64,000 bases of DNA from Aureimonas sp. OT7 (GTDB lineage Bacteria > Pseudomonadota > Alphaproteobacteria > Rhizobiales > Rhizobiaceae), in contig NZ_CP062167.1 of the NCBI RefSeq assembly GCF_014844055.1, positions 3,633,501 through 3,697,500 of the forward strand, in the 5' to 3' direction. Each line of letters opens with the position of its first letter. Within the stretch, counting starts at the first letter, position 1. A program made the position numbers and the translations under genes. Under the pieces are notes generated by a model, which was given only the letters and a program-made list of their open reading frames with translations, was not told the DNA's origin and ran no database searches. Below, one piece after another: positions 35,155 to 42,837 of the stretch.

Positions 35155-36660
35155 ATGGACCTTATCGCGAATCTTGCGCTCGGCTTCGAAACGGCGCTCA
35201 CTCCCATCAACATCTTCTGGTGCTTCATCGGCGTGCTCCTCGGCACCCTGGTCGGCGTACTGCCCGGCATCGGGCCCACGGCAACGATCGCCATGCTGCT
35301 GCCGATCACCTTCACCTTCTCACCGGTCACCGCGCTCATCATGCTGTCGGGCATCTATTACGGTGCGCAGTACGGCGGCTCCACCACGGCCATCCTGATC
35401 AACCTGCCGGGCGAGAGTTCGTCGGCGGTAACGGCCATCGACGGCTACCAGATGGCCCGGAAAGGCAGGGCGGGCGCCGCGCTCGCCACGGCGGCACTCG
35501 GCTCCTTCTTCGCCGGTTCCGTGGCGACCCTGCTTCTGGCCATCGCCGCGCCGCCGCTGGCGCGCATCGCGCTCAATTTCGGCGCGCCCGAATATTTCGC
35601 GCTCATCGTACTCGGCCTTCTGGTGTCCATCTCGCTTGCGCACGGTTCGGTTACCAAGGCGCTCGGGATGATCATCCTGGGCCTGCTCCTGGGCACGGTG
35701 GGGCAGGACATCTACACCGGCACGCCGCGCTTTACCTTCGGCTTCCTCGAACTCTATCAGGGCCTCAACTTCGTCTCGGTGGCGGTCGGCGTCTTCGGCG
35801 TGGCGGAAATCTTCCGCAACCTCGAAAATGAGCGCAACCGCGAGGTCATGGTCAAGAAGGTCAGCAACCTCTGGCTGACGAAGGACGAGTTCAAGCGCAT
35901 CATTGCGCCCGTCATTCGCGGCACGGTGCTCGGATCGCTTCTGGGCGTCCTGCCGGGCGGCGGCCACGTTCTGTCTTCCTTTGCCTCCTATTCGGCCGAG
36001 AAGAACCTGTCGAAGCACAAGGAGGAGTTCGGCCACGGCGCCATCGAGGGTGTCGCCGGCCCCGAAAGCGCCAACAACGCAGCCGCGCAGACCTCCTTCA
36101 TACCGCTGCTGACGCTCGGCATCCCGGCGCATCCGGTGATGGCGCTCATCGTCGGCGCGTTCATCCTGCAGGGTATCACCCCCGGCCCGAACGTCATCAA
36201 CTCGCAGCCGGCGTTGTTCTGGGGCATCATCGCCTCGATGTGGATCGGCAACATCCTCCTCGTCATCCTCAACCTGCCGCTCATCGGCCTGTGGGTGAAG
36301 ATGCTGACGATTCCCTACCGGGTTCTGTTTCCCGCCATCGTCCTGTTTGCATCCATCGGGTGCTACTCGATCAACAACAACCCGTTCGACGTCTACGCCA
36401 TCATCCTCTTCGGCGTCCTCGGTTACGTGCTGATACGGCTGGGCTGCGAGCCGGCGCCGCTGCTGCTGGGCTTCGTGCTAGGCCCGCTTCTGGAAGAGCA
36501 TCTGCGCCGGGCCATGATCATCTCGCGCGGCGATCCGATGATCTTCCTGCAGCGTCCCATATCCGCAACGCTGCTGGCGGTCGGCCTCGCCTGCGTGATC
36601 TTCGCGGTGCTGCCCTCGATCCGCAACAAGCGGAAGGAAGTCTTCGTCGAGGACGATTGA
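35155..36660 (+). CDS. tctA: Tripartite tricarboxylate transporter large permease TctA
   Basis: A 501-residue integral membrane permease with about eleven helices. Signature regions are GVLLGTLVGVLPGIGPTATIAMLLPITF near the N-terminus, SGIYYGAQYGGSTTAILINLPGESSS around residue 65, and the second-half repeat VLGSLLGVLPGGGHVLSSF followed by GVAGPESANNAAAQTSFIPLLTLGIP. It carries carboxylates using a cation or proton gradient, receiving them from TctC. Last gene of the operon, followed by a strong hairpin. Confidence 0.95.
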   Translation: MDLIANLALGFETALTPINIFWCFIGVLLGTLVGVLPGIGPTATIAMLLPITFTFSPVTALIMLSGIYYGAQYGGSTTAILINLPGESSSAVTAIDGYQMARKGRAGAALATAALGSFFAGSVATLLLAIAAPPLARIALNFGAPEYFALIVLGLLVSISLAHGSVTKALGMIILGLLLGTVGQDIYTGTPRFTFGFLELYQGLNFVSVAVGVFGVAEIFRNLENERNREVMVKKVSNLWLTKDEFKRIIAPVIRGTVLGSLLGVLPGGGHVLSSFASYSAEKNLSKHKEEFGHGAIEGVAGPESANNAAAQTSFIPLLTLGIPAHPVMALIVGAFILQGITPGPNVINSQPALFWGIIASMWIGNILLVILNLPLIGLWVKMLTIPYRVLFPAIVLFASIGCYSINNNPFDVYAIILFGVLGYVLIRLGCEPAPLLLGFVLGPLLEEHLRRAMIISRGDPMIFLQRPISATLLAVGLACVIFAVLPSIRNKRKEVFVEDD

Positions 36661-36668
36661 TAGACGGG

Positions 36669-36694
36669 CGCGGGGCCGCTATCACGGCCCCGCG
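36669..36694 (+). terminator. Hairpin terminator candidate after tctA
   Basis: CGCGGGGCCG and CGGCCCCGCG form a perfect 10-bp stem around CTATCA, extendable outward by G-T, G-C and G-C pairs, starting 9 bases past the tctA stop. Only a weak T tract follows (TAGTTTC), so termination may be partial and allow read-through into the pseudouridine synthase gene. Confidence 0.6.
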
Positions 36695-36716
36695 TCCTAG
36701 TTTCAAGGCCACCGCG

Positions 36717-37535
36717 ATGCGCAAAACGGTCAAACCGGCAGGATCCGGCGCTTCGGCGCACCGTCCGCCCAAGCCCGGCGGTGTCAGCCTGAACCGCGTG
36801 TTCTCCAAGCTCGGCATCGCCTCGCGCGGGGCGGCGGACGATCTCATCCGGGCCGGGCGTGTCCGCGTCGACGGCAGGATCGTGCAACAGCCGGACCTGC
36901 GCATCGACATGGACAGGGCGCAGATCCTTCTCGACGGCCACCCCGTCGCCGCCCAGGCGCCGATCTATCTCATGGTCAACAAGCCGCGCGGACTGGTCAC
37001 GACCCTGTCGGACCCGGAAGGCCGCGACACGATCTATCGTTGCCTCGATGGCCTTGGCCTGCCGCACGTCTCGCCTGTCGGCCGGCTCGACAAGGCCAGC
37101 GAAGGTCTGATCCTCATGACCAACGACACGCGGTTTTCGCAATGGCTGCTCGATCCCGAGACAGGTCCGGAGAAAACCTATCACGTGCAGGTCGACCGGC
37201 TGCCGGCCCCCGACCTGTTCGAGCGCCTGGCCCAGGGCATCGTCGACAAGGGCGAGGTGCTGCGCACCACCGGTGCACGGCTTCTGCGGAGCGGCACCCG
37301 CAACGCCTGGCTCGAGATCGTGCTGGACGAAGGCCGCAACCGGCATATCCGCCGGCTCCTGGCCGCATTCGACATGGGTGTGCTGCGGCTGGTGCGTGTG
37401 GCAATCGGCCCGCTGGCCCTGGGCGATCTTCCCAAGGGCACGGCACGCCGGCTGACGCCGCTGGAGCTGTCGTCGTTGACGGGCGGCAATTCGTCCCACC
37501 TGTCGCAGGAACCAGCCAAACCTGCTTCCGGTTAA
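36717..37535 (+). CDS. RsuA/RluB/RluE/RluF-type pseudouridine synthase
   Basis: A 272-residue RNA-modifying enzyme. A basic N-terminal tail is followed by an S4 RNA-binding domain (about residues 22-65: SLNRVFSKLGIASRGAADDLIRAGRVRVDG). The synthase domain has VNKPRGLVTTLSDPEGRDT, the catalytic Asp in VGRLDKASEGLILMTND, and EIVLDEGRNRHIRRLLAAF. It isomerises uridine in rRNA; RluE/F-like 23S versus RsuA 16S specificity is undetermined. The ATG at 36717 keeps the S4 domain intact and leaves a 56-base gap after tctA; a longer open frame upstream would run into tctA. Confidence 0.9.
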   Translation: MRKTVKPAGSGASAHRPPKPGGVSLNRVFSKLGIASRGAADDLIRAGRVRVDGRIVQQPDLRIDMDRAQILLDGHPVAAQAPIYLMVNKPRGLVTTLSDPEGRDTIYRCLDGLGLPHVSPVGRLDKASEGLILMTNDTRFSQWLLDPETGPEKTYHVQVDRLPAPDLFERLAQGIVDKGEVLRTTGARLLRSGTRNAWLEIVLDEGRNRHIRRLLAAFDMGVLRLVRVAIGPLALGDLPKGTARRLTPLELSSLTGGNSSHLSQEPAKPASG

Positions 37536-37575
37536 CACTCCGATCAAAACCATGGCATCGATCGGAGGATTTGAG

Positions 37576-37920
37576 ATGCTCAAGACACTTCTAGCAGCCG
37601 CGCTCGTCGCCGGCGTCGTCGGCGGAGCCGCGCTCCCTGCTCAGGCGCAGGGTATCATGATCGGTCCCGATGGCGTTCGGGTCGTCAATCCAAACGAAAA
37701 CGAAGGCCGACAGCGTGACGGCGATATGCGCCGCGACATGCCCCGCGGCGAGATCAGCGAGCGCGAAGCGGTCCGTATCGCCCGTGGCGAAGGCCTCCGC
37801 GAGGTCGACGACGTCAGCCGCACGCGGTCGGCCTACCGGGTGGAAGGCATCGACCGACGCGGCGACGATATCCGCGTGGATGTCGACCGCCGAGATGGAT
37901 CCGTTATCGGCGTTCGCTGA
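37576..37920 (+). CDS. Small periplasmic PepSY-domain protein
   Basis: A 114-residue exported protein with a signal peptide cut near residue 24 (AALPAQAQG). The C-terminal half (SEREAVRIARGEGLREVDDVSRTRSAYRVEG, then DIRVDVDRRDGSVIGVR) matches the PepSY fold, an inhibitory or binding module found in periplasmic proteins. A charged, low-complexity linker (NENEGRQRDGDMRRDMPRG) separates the two. GGAGG lies before the ATG at 37576. Function unknown; probably a single-gene unit. Confidence 0.8.
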   Translation: MLKTLLAAALVAGVVGGAALPAQAQGIMIGPDGVRVVNPNENEGRQRDGDMRRDMPRGEISEREAVRIARGEGLREVDDVSRTRSAYRVEGIDRRGDDIRVDVDRRDGSVIGVR

Positions 37921-37978
37921 CACCCGCCGAAACCACCTCTGTAAAGATTAATTTCTGGTAAAGGTCTTCAACTTTCGA

Positions 37979-38007
37979 TTGACATTCACGAAATATAACA
38001 AACATTA
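37979..38007 (+). promoter_or_regulatory. Possible sigma-70 promoter for the DUF1059 gene
   Basis: A consensus TTGACA at 37979-37984 is followed after 17-18 bases by ACATTA/CATTAA, in a strongly AT-rich 100-base gap between the PepSY and DUF1059 genes. The -35 match is perfect and the -10 match only fair. Confidence 0.4.
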
Positions 38008-38030
38008 ATATCAGTCGAAGGGAGGCGCAA

Positions 38031-38210
38031 ATGTACGAACTCAACTGTTCAGGTGTCATACCCGGGTGCAATCGCGTCATTCGAGCCGAGAGCCAGGCGG
38101 AGGTGATCCGCCGGGCGGTCGTGCAGGCCAAGCGGCTTGGCGTCGATACGATCACGCCGAAGATGATGGACGCATTTCGCACGAACGTGCACGAGATGCC
38201 GCTTCACTGA
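38031..38210 (+). CDS. DUF1059 domain small protein
   Basis: A 59-residue cytosolic protein. It opens MYELNCSGVIPGCNRVIRAE, the characteristic C-x6-C start (VxPGC) of the DUF1059 family. A helical EVIRRAVVQAKRLG follows, then a tail (FRTNVHEMPLH) in place of the usual His-rich end. The family is widespread and uncharacterised. GGGAGG sits 7 bases before the ATG, and a strong terminator follows within 50 bases, so it is a compact monocistronic gene. Confidence 0.85.
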   Translation: MYELNCSGVIPGCNRVIRAESQAEVIRRAVVQAKRLGVDTITPKMMDAFRTNVHEMPLH

Positions 38211-38255
38211 TCGGCTCAGGCCCTGAGGTGGGGCCATAGCCTACACGAAAGTCGA

Positions 38256-38279
38256 AACGGGCCCTCGCGGCCCGTTTTT
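38256..38279 (+). terminator. Rho-independent terminator between the DUF1059 and cca genes
   Basis: AACGGGCC and GGCCCGTT form a perfect 8-bp stem with loop CTCGC, running into five T residues on the + strand. It separates the convergent DUF1059 and cca genes. On the minus strand only a short T tract follows, so it acts mainly on DUF1059. Confidence 0.9.
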
Positions 38280-38280
38280 G

Positions 38281-39537
38281 TTATTCGGTTTGTGTCCCGT
38301 GCGATCCGTCCTGCTTCAAACTCTGCAGGAGGGTCTCGCGGTCGGCCGTCAGGCCGCTGTCCAGCCATGTCCGACGCAGACGCGCCAAGGCCTGCCCCAC
38401 GGCTTTGCCGGCCGGCACGCCGGCCGCCTGCACGTCGTCGCCATCGACCGGAAAGTCCGCGGGCTCGAAGGTTTCCAGGGCATGCAGCAGTCGCAGCCGT
38501 GCGGCGGCAACGTCACCGGAGGGCTCGCGGCTCGCTACCGCGATATCCAGGCGCAGTCGGTCGGCCAGCGCCTGCCGGTCGCCGTCCTGCAGCGTCGCCC
38601 TCCAGATACCGTCCGCGATGTCGGGGGCGACCGTCGAGGTCATTGCAAAGGCCTGGAGGCGCTTGCGCTCCGCATTGGACAGGCGTAGGCGCCGCGCCAT
38701 GTCCGTCACGCGGGCGCCATCCGGCGGTATCATGGCCATCAAGCGCACCATCGGGTCCGCATCCCAGACGTTGTCGCGCTCGGCCTGCACCAGCGGATGG
38801 ATCGTGTCGATGCCCCATTTCTCCGTTTCCGGCAGAACCGCCGTCAGCACCCCGGCCTGCCGCATCCAGAGCAGAGCGCGGGACGGATCGGGAGCAGACA
38901 GGAGCTTCTTCATCTCGCCCCAGACGCGCTCCGCCGACAGGCTCTTGAGGCCGTCGCGCAGCCGCGCGGTGGCCCGCAGGGCCTCGGCATCCGGCCGCCC
39001 CTTTCCGTACCAGGCAAAGAACCGGAAGAAACGCAGGCTGCGCAGATAGTCCTCCCGGATCCTCAGTTCCGCGTCGCCGATGAAGCGCAGCGATTGGGCT
39101 TCCAGGTCGGCAAGGCCGCCGACGTAATCGTAGACCTTTCCTTCCGCATCCGCGTAGAGCGCATTGATGGTGAAGTCGCGGCGCTCGGCATCGACCTTCC
39201 AGTCGCGTCCGAAGGCAACCTTGGCGTGGCGGCCATCGCTTTCGGTATCATGGCGCAGCGTCGTCACCTCCAGGGCGCGCCCGTCGCGGACCAGCGTCAC
39301 GGTGCCATGGTCGACGCCTGTCGGCACGGGCTTGAAGCCGGCTTGCGCGCCAAGGCGCATCGTCTCGCGCGGGAGGGTCGTCGTGGCGATGTCGACGTCC
39401 GTGATCGGATATCCAAGATAGTGATTCCGGATCGCGCCCCCGACGACGCGGGCCTCCTCATCTCCTTGCGAAAGCGTGTGCAGCAGCGTCTGGACGGCGG
39501 GGTCCCGCAGCCAGGCGGCGTCGGTCATGCTCGTCAT
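38281..39537 (-). CDS. cca: CCA tRNA nucleotidyltransferase
   Basis: The 418-residue class II nucleotidyltransferase adds or repairs the 3' CCA of tRNA. The head domain has VVGGAIRNHYLGYPITDVDIATT with catalytic Asp residues near 46-48, followed by VDHGTVTLVRDGRALEVTTLR and ERRDFTINALYADAEG. YDYVGGLADLEAQSLRFIGD and REDYLRSLRFFRFFAWYG complete the neck. The helical tail is about 200 residues. The ATG at 39537 overlaps the NUDIX gene stop (ATGA). It is the last gene of the DUF1285-NUDIX-cca operon, an arrangement common in Alphaproteobacteria. Confidence 0.95.
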   Translation of the reverse strand: MTSMTDAAWLRDPAVQTLLHTLSQGDEEARVVGGAIRNHYLGYPITDVDIATTTLPRETMRLGAQAGFKPVPTGVDHGTVTLVRDGRALEVTTLRHDTESDGRHAKVAFGRDWKVDAERRDFTINALYADAEGKVYDYVGGLADLEAQSLRFIGDAELRIREDYLRSLRFFRFFAWYGKGRPDAEALRATARLRDGLKSLSAERVWGEMKKLLSAPDPSRALLWMRQAGVLTAVLPETEKWGIDTIHPLVQAERDNVWDADPMVRLMAMIPPDGARVTDMARRLRLSNAERKRLQAFAMTSTVAPDIADGIWRATLQDGDRQALADRLRLDIAVASREPSGDVAAARLRLLHALETFEPADFPVDGDDVQAAGVPAGKAVGQALARLRRTWLDSGLTADRETLLQSLKQDGSHGTQTE

Positions 39538-40172
39538 GCGTAGTACCTTTCATAGAGCGACCGGAGGATGCCCGCCGTAACGCCCCAAATGTATCGATCC
39601 CCGAAGGGCATGGTGTAGAAGGTGCGGGCCGCCCCACGCCACTCTCGGCTTTCCAGCCGATGATTGGCGGCATCCATCAGGAATGCCAGGGGCACTTCGA
39701 AAGCGTCGTCGACCTCGTCCGGATTGAGCTTCAGGCCGAAACCCGGACTGACGATGGAAAGCACCGGTACGATGCGGTAACCGGTACTGGACAGATAGGA
39801 TGGCAGCCGGCCGAGCGTTTCGACAAAATTCGGCGTCAGCCCGATCTCCTCCTCGGCTTCGCGCAGCGCCGCGGCTTCGGGCGATCCATCGCCCGGATCC
39901 ACCGCGCCGCCCGGAAAGGCGATCTGCCCCGAATGCTTCCGCAAGGCGGCCGAACGCGTCGTCAGCAGGATGCTCGCCTCTTCCGCCCGCGCGACGATCG
40001 GCACGAGGACGGCGGCTTCGCGCATGGCGGCCGCGCCCACCATCGCCTCGGTTCCGGGGTTCAGCACATGATCACCCGCAAGGGATGGCGCATCGCCGTT
40101 CGCACCACGGCTGGCGACACGCCGGCGAAAATCATCGGCGGTCAAAGGATGGCATTGCACCGCGCCTCTCAC
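39534..40172 (-). CDS. NUDIX hydrolase, CoA pyrophosphatase type
   Basis: A 212-residue protein with a NUDIX box around residues 90-115 (FPGGAVDPGDGSPEAAALRE then AEEEIGL). Upstream is LLTTRSAALRKHSGQIAFPGG, the NuCoA (UPF0035) motif that marks CoA diphosphatases such as NudL. It probably hydrolyses CoA or acyl-CoA to 4'-phosphopantetheine and ADP. The start is a GTG at 40172 overlapping the DUF1285 stop (GTGA). It sits directly upstream of cca. Confidence 0.9.
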   Translation of the reverse strand: MRGAVQCHPLTADDFRRRVASRGANGDAPSLAGDHVLNPGTEAMVGAAAMREAAVLVPIVARAEEASILLTTRSAALRKHSGQIAFPGGAVDPGDGSPEAAALREAEEEIGLTPNFVETLGRLPSYLSSTGYRIVPVLSIVSPGFGLKLNPDEVDDAFEVPLAFLMDAANHRLESREWRGAARTFYTMPFGDRYIWGVTAGILRSLYERYYA

Positions 40173-40735
40173 GATGCGGCCGGTGCGGGTTGGAAACGCA
40201 CGCCGCCCGACATCAGATAGGGCCCCGTCTCGTCCTCGTGCAGCAACCCCGCCAGTTCGAACGCCACCGGCCGCGTCAGCCGCGCTTCCAGCCGGCCGCG
40301 CACGGTGACATAGGGCACGAAGCCGTCCGGCCCAGCGCCGAAGCGGATCGGATGCTCGGCTCCGGCGCGGACGACGTCGCCCATATTGGTGCGGAAGGTC
40401 AGCACCGGGCGACCATCGCCGTCTTCGACGGCCATTTCCACGGCCAGGAACGGGGCGTCCTCGACGGTTATGCGCAACCGTTCGGCAGGGGTGACCAGAT
40501 AGGTCTCGCCGTCCTCGTCCTTGCGCAGAACGGTCGAGAACAGGCGCACAAGTTCGGGCCGGCCGATGACCGCCCCTTCATGGACCCAGCTTCCGTCGGC
40601 GCGGATCACGATGTCGATATCGCCGCAATGCGCCGGATGCCACCGCTCGACAGGCGCCGGGGATGCATCCGCCCGCTCGGCGCGGGCCATCAGCGCCGCA
40701 AGTCCCGCCACCGTTCCTGAACCGTCCTCGCCCAC
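40169..40735 (-). CDS. DUF1285 domain protein
   Basis: A 188-residue protein of the uncharacterised DUF1285 family. Recognisable parts are VERWHPAHCGDIDIVIRADGSW, VHEGAVIGRPELVRLFSTVLRKDEDGETYLVTPAERLRI and the beta-rich remainder. The start appears to be a GTG at 40735; the next Met is 15 residues on. The function is unknown. It is first in the operon with the NUDIX and cca genes and divergent from the MoxR cluster across a 145-base gap, in which I see only short GC hairpins. Confidence 0.85.
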   Translation of the reverse strand: MGEDGSGTVAGLAALMARAERADASPAPVERWHPAHCGDIDIVIRADGSWVHEGAVIGRPELVRLFSTVLRKDEDGETYLVTPAERLRITVEDAPFLAVEMAVEDGDGRPVLTFRTNMGDVVRAGAEHPIRFGAGPDGFVPYVTVRGRLEARLTRPVAFELAGLLHEDETGPYLMSGGVRFQPAPAAS

Positions 40736-40880
40736 TCAGCCTCCTCGATCATGCCAGTTCGGCCCGGTCTTATTTTGGCCGGGCTTGCCCGTCACCACAT
40801 AGTTCCGAAGCGCCGGGCTTGCCAGATGGCGCGCAGCCCGTTTTCATGGGCTGGTCGATCCCCGCAACGGAGACTGTCCG

Positions 40881-41891
40881 ATGACCCTTCTGGAGCCGCA
40901 GAACCCCGTTGCCGACATGAAGGCGGTCGAGGCCATGGCCGAATCGGCGCTCGCTGACATTGCCGGCGTCCGCGCTTCGGTCGGGCGGGCGATCTTCGGC
41001 CAGGAGCAGGTCGTGGAGCAGACTTTGGTGGCGATCCTGGCTGGAGGCCACGCGCTTCTGGTCGGTGTTCCAGGCCTGGCCAAGACCAAGCTGGTCGAAA
41101 CCCTGGGCGTCGCGCTGGGCCTCGACGGCAAGCGTATCCAGTTCACACCCGATTTGATGCCCTCCGACATCGTCGGCTCCGAAGTGCTGGATCAGGACGA
41201 AACGGGGCGCCGCAGCTTCCGCTTCATCCACGGACCGGTGTTCGCGCAGCTGTTGATGGCCGACGAAATCAACCGCGCCAGCCCCCGGACGCAGTCGGCG
41301 TTGCTGCAGGCCATGCAGGAGTATCACGTCACCGTTGCGGGCGAGCGGCACGACCTGCCCGCTCCCTTCCACGTTCTGGCCACCCAGAACCCGCTGGAGC
41401 AGGAAGGCACTTATCCGCTGCCGGAAGCCCAGTTGGACCGGTTCCTGATGCAGGTGGACGTGCACTATCCCGATCTCGCCGCCGAACGGCGGATCCTGCT
41501 GGCCACCACGGGCGTCAGCGAGGACAAGGCCGAGCCGGTGATCGCCGCCGAGCGTCTGCGCGAAATCCAGAGGCTGGTGCGCCAGATGCCGGTGCCGGAA
41601 AGCGTCGTCGAGGCCATCCTGTCGCTGGTCCGTTCCGCGCGCCCCGGCCACGGGAGCTCCGAGGCGGATTCGCATATCGCGTGGGGCCCCGGCCCGCGCG
41701 CCAGCCAGGCACTGATGACCTGCGTGCGGGCCCGTGCGCTGTACGAAGGCCGCTTCGCACCCTCGGTCGACGATGTGCGCGCACTGGCCGAGCCTATCCT
41801 GCAACATCGCATGGCGCTGAACTTCGCCGCCCGCGCCGAAGGGATGGGCGTCAAGGACGTGATCGTCGCCCTCAAGCGCAGCATCGCCTGA
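40881..41891 (+). CDS. MoxR family AAA+ ATPase
   Basis: A 336-residue AAA+ chaperone-like ATPase. Motifs are FGQEQVVEQTLVAILAGGHALLVGVPGLAKTKL (with a GVPGLAKT Walker A near residue 62), Walker B LLMADEINRASPRTQSALLQAMQE, sensor FHVLATQNPLEQEGTYPLPEAQLDRF, and the lid domain to the end. MoxR proteins help assemble or activate von Willebrand factor A (VWA) or metal-containing complexes. It is first in a cluster with DUF58, DUF4159 and a VWA-like membrane protein. GGAG is 8 bases before the ATG. Confidence 0.93.
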   Translation: MTLLEPQNPVADMKAVEAMAESALADIAGVRASVGRAIFGQEQVVEQTLVAILAGGHALLVGVPGLAKTKLVETLGVALGLDGKRIQFTPDLMPSDIVGSEVLDQDETGRRSFRFIHGPVFAQLLMADEINRASPRTQSALLQAMQEYHVTVAGERHDLPAPFHVLATQNPLEQEGTYPLPEAQLDRFLMQVDVHYPDLAAERRILLATTGVSEDKAEPVIAAERLREIQRLVRQMPVPESVVEAILSLVRSARPGHGSSEADSHIAWGPGPRASQALMTCVRARALYEGRFAPSVDDVRALAEPILQHRMALNFAARAEGMGVKDVIVALKRSIA

Positions 41892-41925
41892 CCGGGCGTC
41901 CCGCAACCGTTTCGAAAGGCAGCGC

Positions 41926-42837
41926 ATGGCGGCCATCGGCAAAGCGCACCCCCTGACGGACAGCCAGTCCGCGCTGCTGCGCGCTCGCCAGCGTGCCGCC
42001 CTCATGCCGGATCTCCTGGTGGAGGCCCGCCGCATCGTCGCCACCGTCACCGCCGGCTGGCACGGGCGTCGGCGGCGCGGTGCGGGCGAAAACTTCTGGC
42101 AGTTCCGTCCCTTCGTGGAGGGCGAGCCGGTGTCGCGCATCGATTGGCGCCGTTCTGCCCGTGACGATCATGTCTATCTGCGGGACCGGGAATGGGAGGC
42201 GGCGCACACCGTCTGGCTCTGGGCCGATCCATCCCCATCGATGATGTACCAATCCCGCGCTGCCGCCGTCTCCAAGGAATCGCGCGCGCTCGTGCTCGTG
42301 CTCGCGGTGGCCGAGCTTCTGGCCCGCGCCGGCGAGCGGATCGGCTATCCGGGCGTCCTGCAGCCCGTATCGGCACGCAACGCCGCGGAGCGGATCGCGG
42401 CTGCATTGATGACGCATCGCCCGCAAGACAGCTTTCCGGACGCGCATTTCCGCCGCTTCAGCGAGGTCGTCATGGCAAGCGACTTCCTGGACCCGCTCCC
42501 GGATCTCCTGGATCGGATCGACCTGCTGGCGCGGCGGGGCGTGCGGGGACATCTGATCGAAATCTACGATCCGGCGGAAGAGGATTTCCCTTACGCCGGC
42601 CGTACCGAGTTCCGCGATCCCGAAAGCGGCCAGCGCCTGACGGCGGGACGTGCGGAGGTGCTGAAGGAAGAGTACGGGCGGCTGTACGCGGCCCGCCGCA
42701 GCACCCTGACCGACCATTGCCGGCGCCTGGGCTGGAGTTACGTTTCGCACCGCACCGACCGGCTTGCCTCGGAGGCGCTGGTGGCCATTCATGGCCGTCT
42801 CGGCGGTCTGCCGCAGACTCAACGATCGGCAGTCTAG
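41926..42837 (+). CDS. DUF58 domain protein
   Basis: A 303-residue cytosolic protein. The DUF58 core is RRRGAGENFWQFRPFVEGEP, VSRIDWRRSARDDHVYLRDRE, followed by TVWLWADPSPSMMY, a degenerate metal-ion-dependent adhesion (VWA-like) motif. DUF58 proteins almost always accompany MoxR ATPases as partners. AAAGG precedes the ATG. The stop TAG directly abuts the ATG of the next gene. Confidence 0.92.
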   Translation: MAAIGKAHPLTDSQSALLRARQRAALMPDLLVEARRIVATVTAGWHGRRRRGAGENFWQFRPFVEGEPVSRIDWRRSARDDHVYLRDREWEAAHTVWLWADPSPSMMYQSRAAAVSKESRALVLVLAVAELLARAGERIGYPGVLQPVSARNAAERIAAALMTHRPQDSFPDAHFRRFSEVVMASDFLDPLPDLLDRIDLLARRGVRGHLIEIYDPAEEDFPYAGRTEFRDPESGQRLTAGRAEVLKEEYGRLYAARRSTLTDHCRRLGWSYVSHRTDRLASEALVAIHGRLGGLPQTQRSAV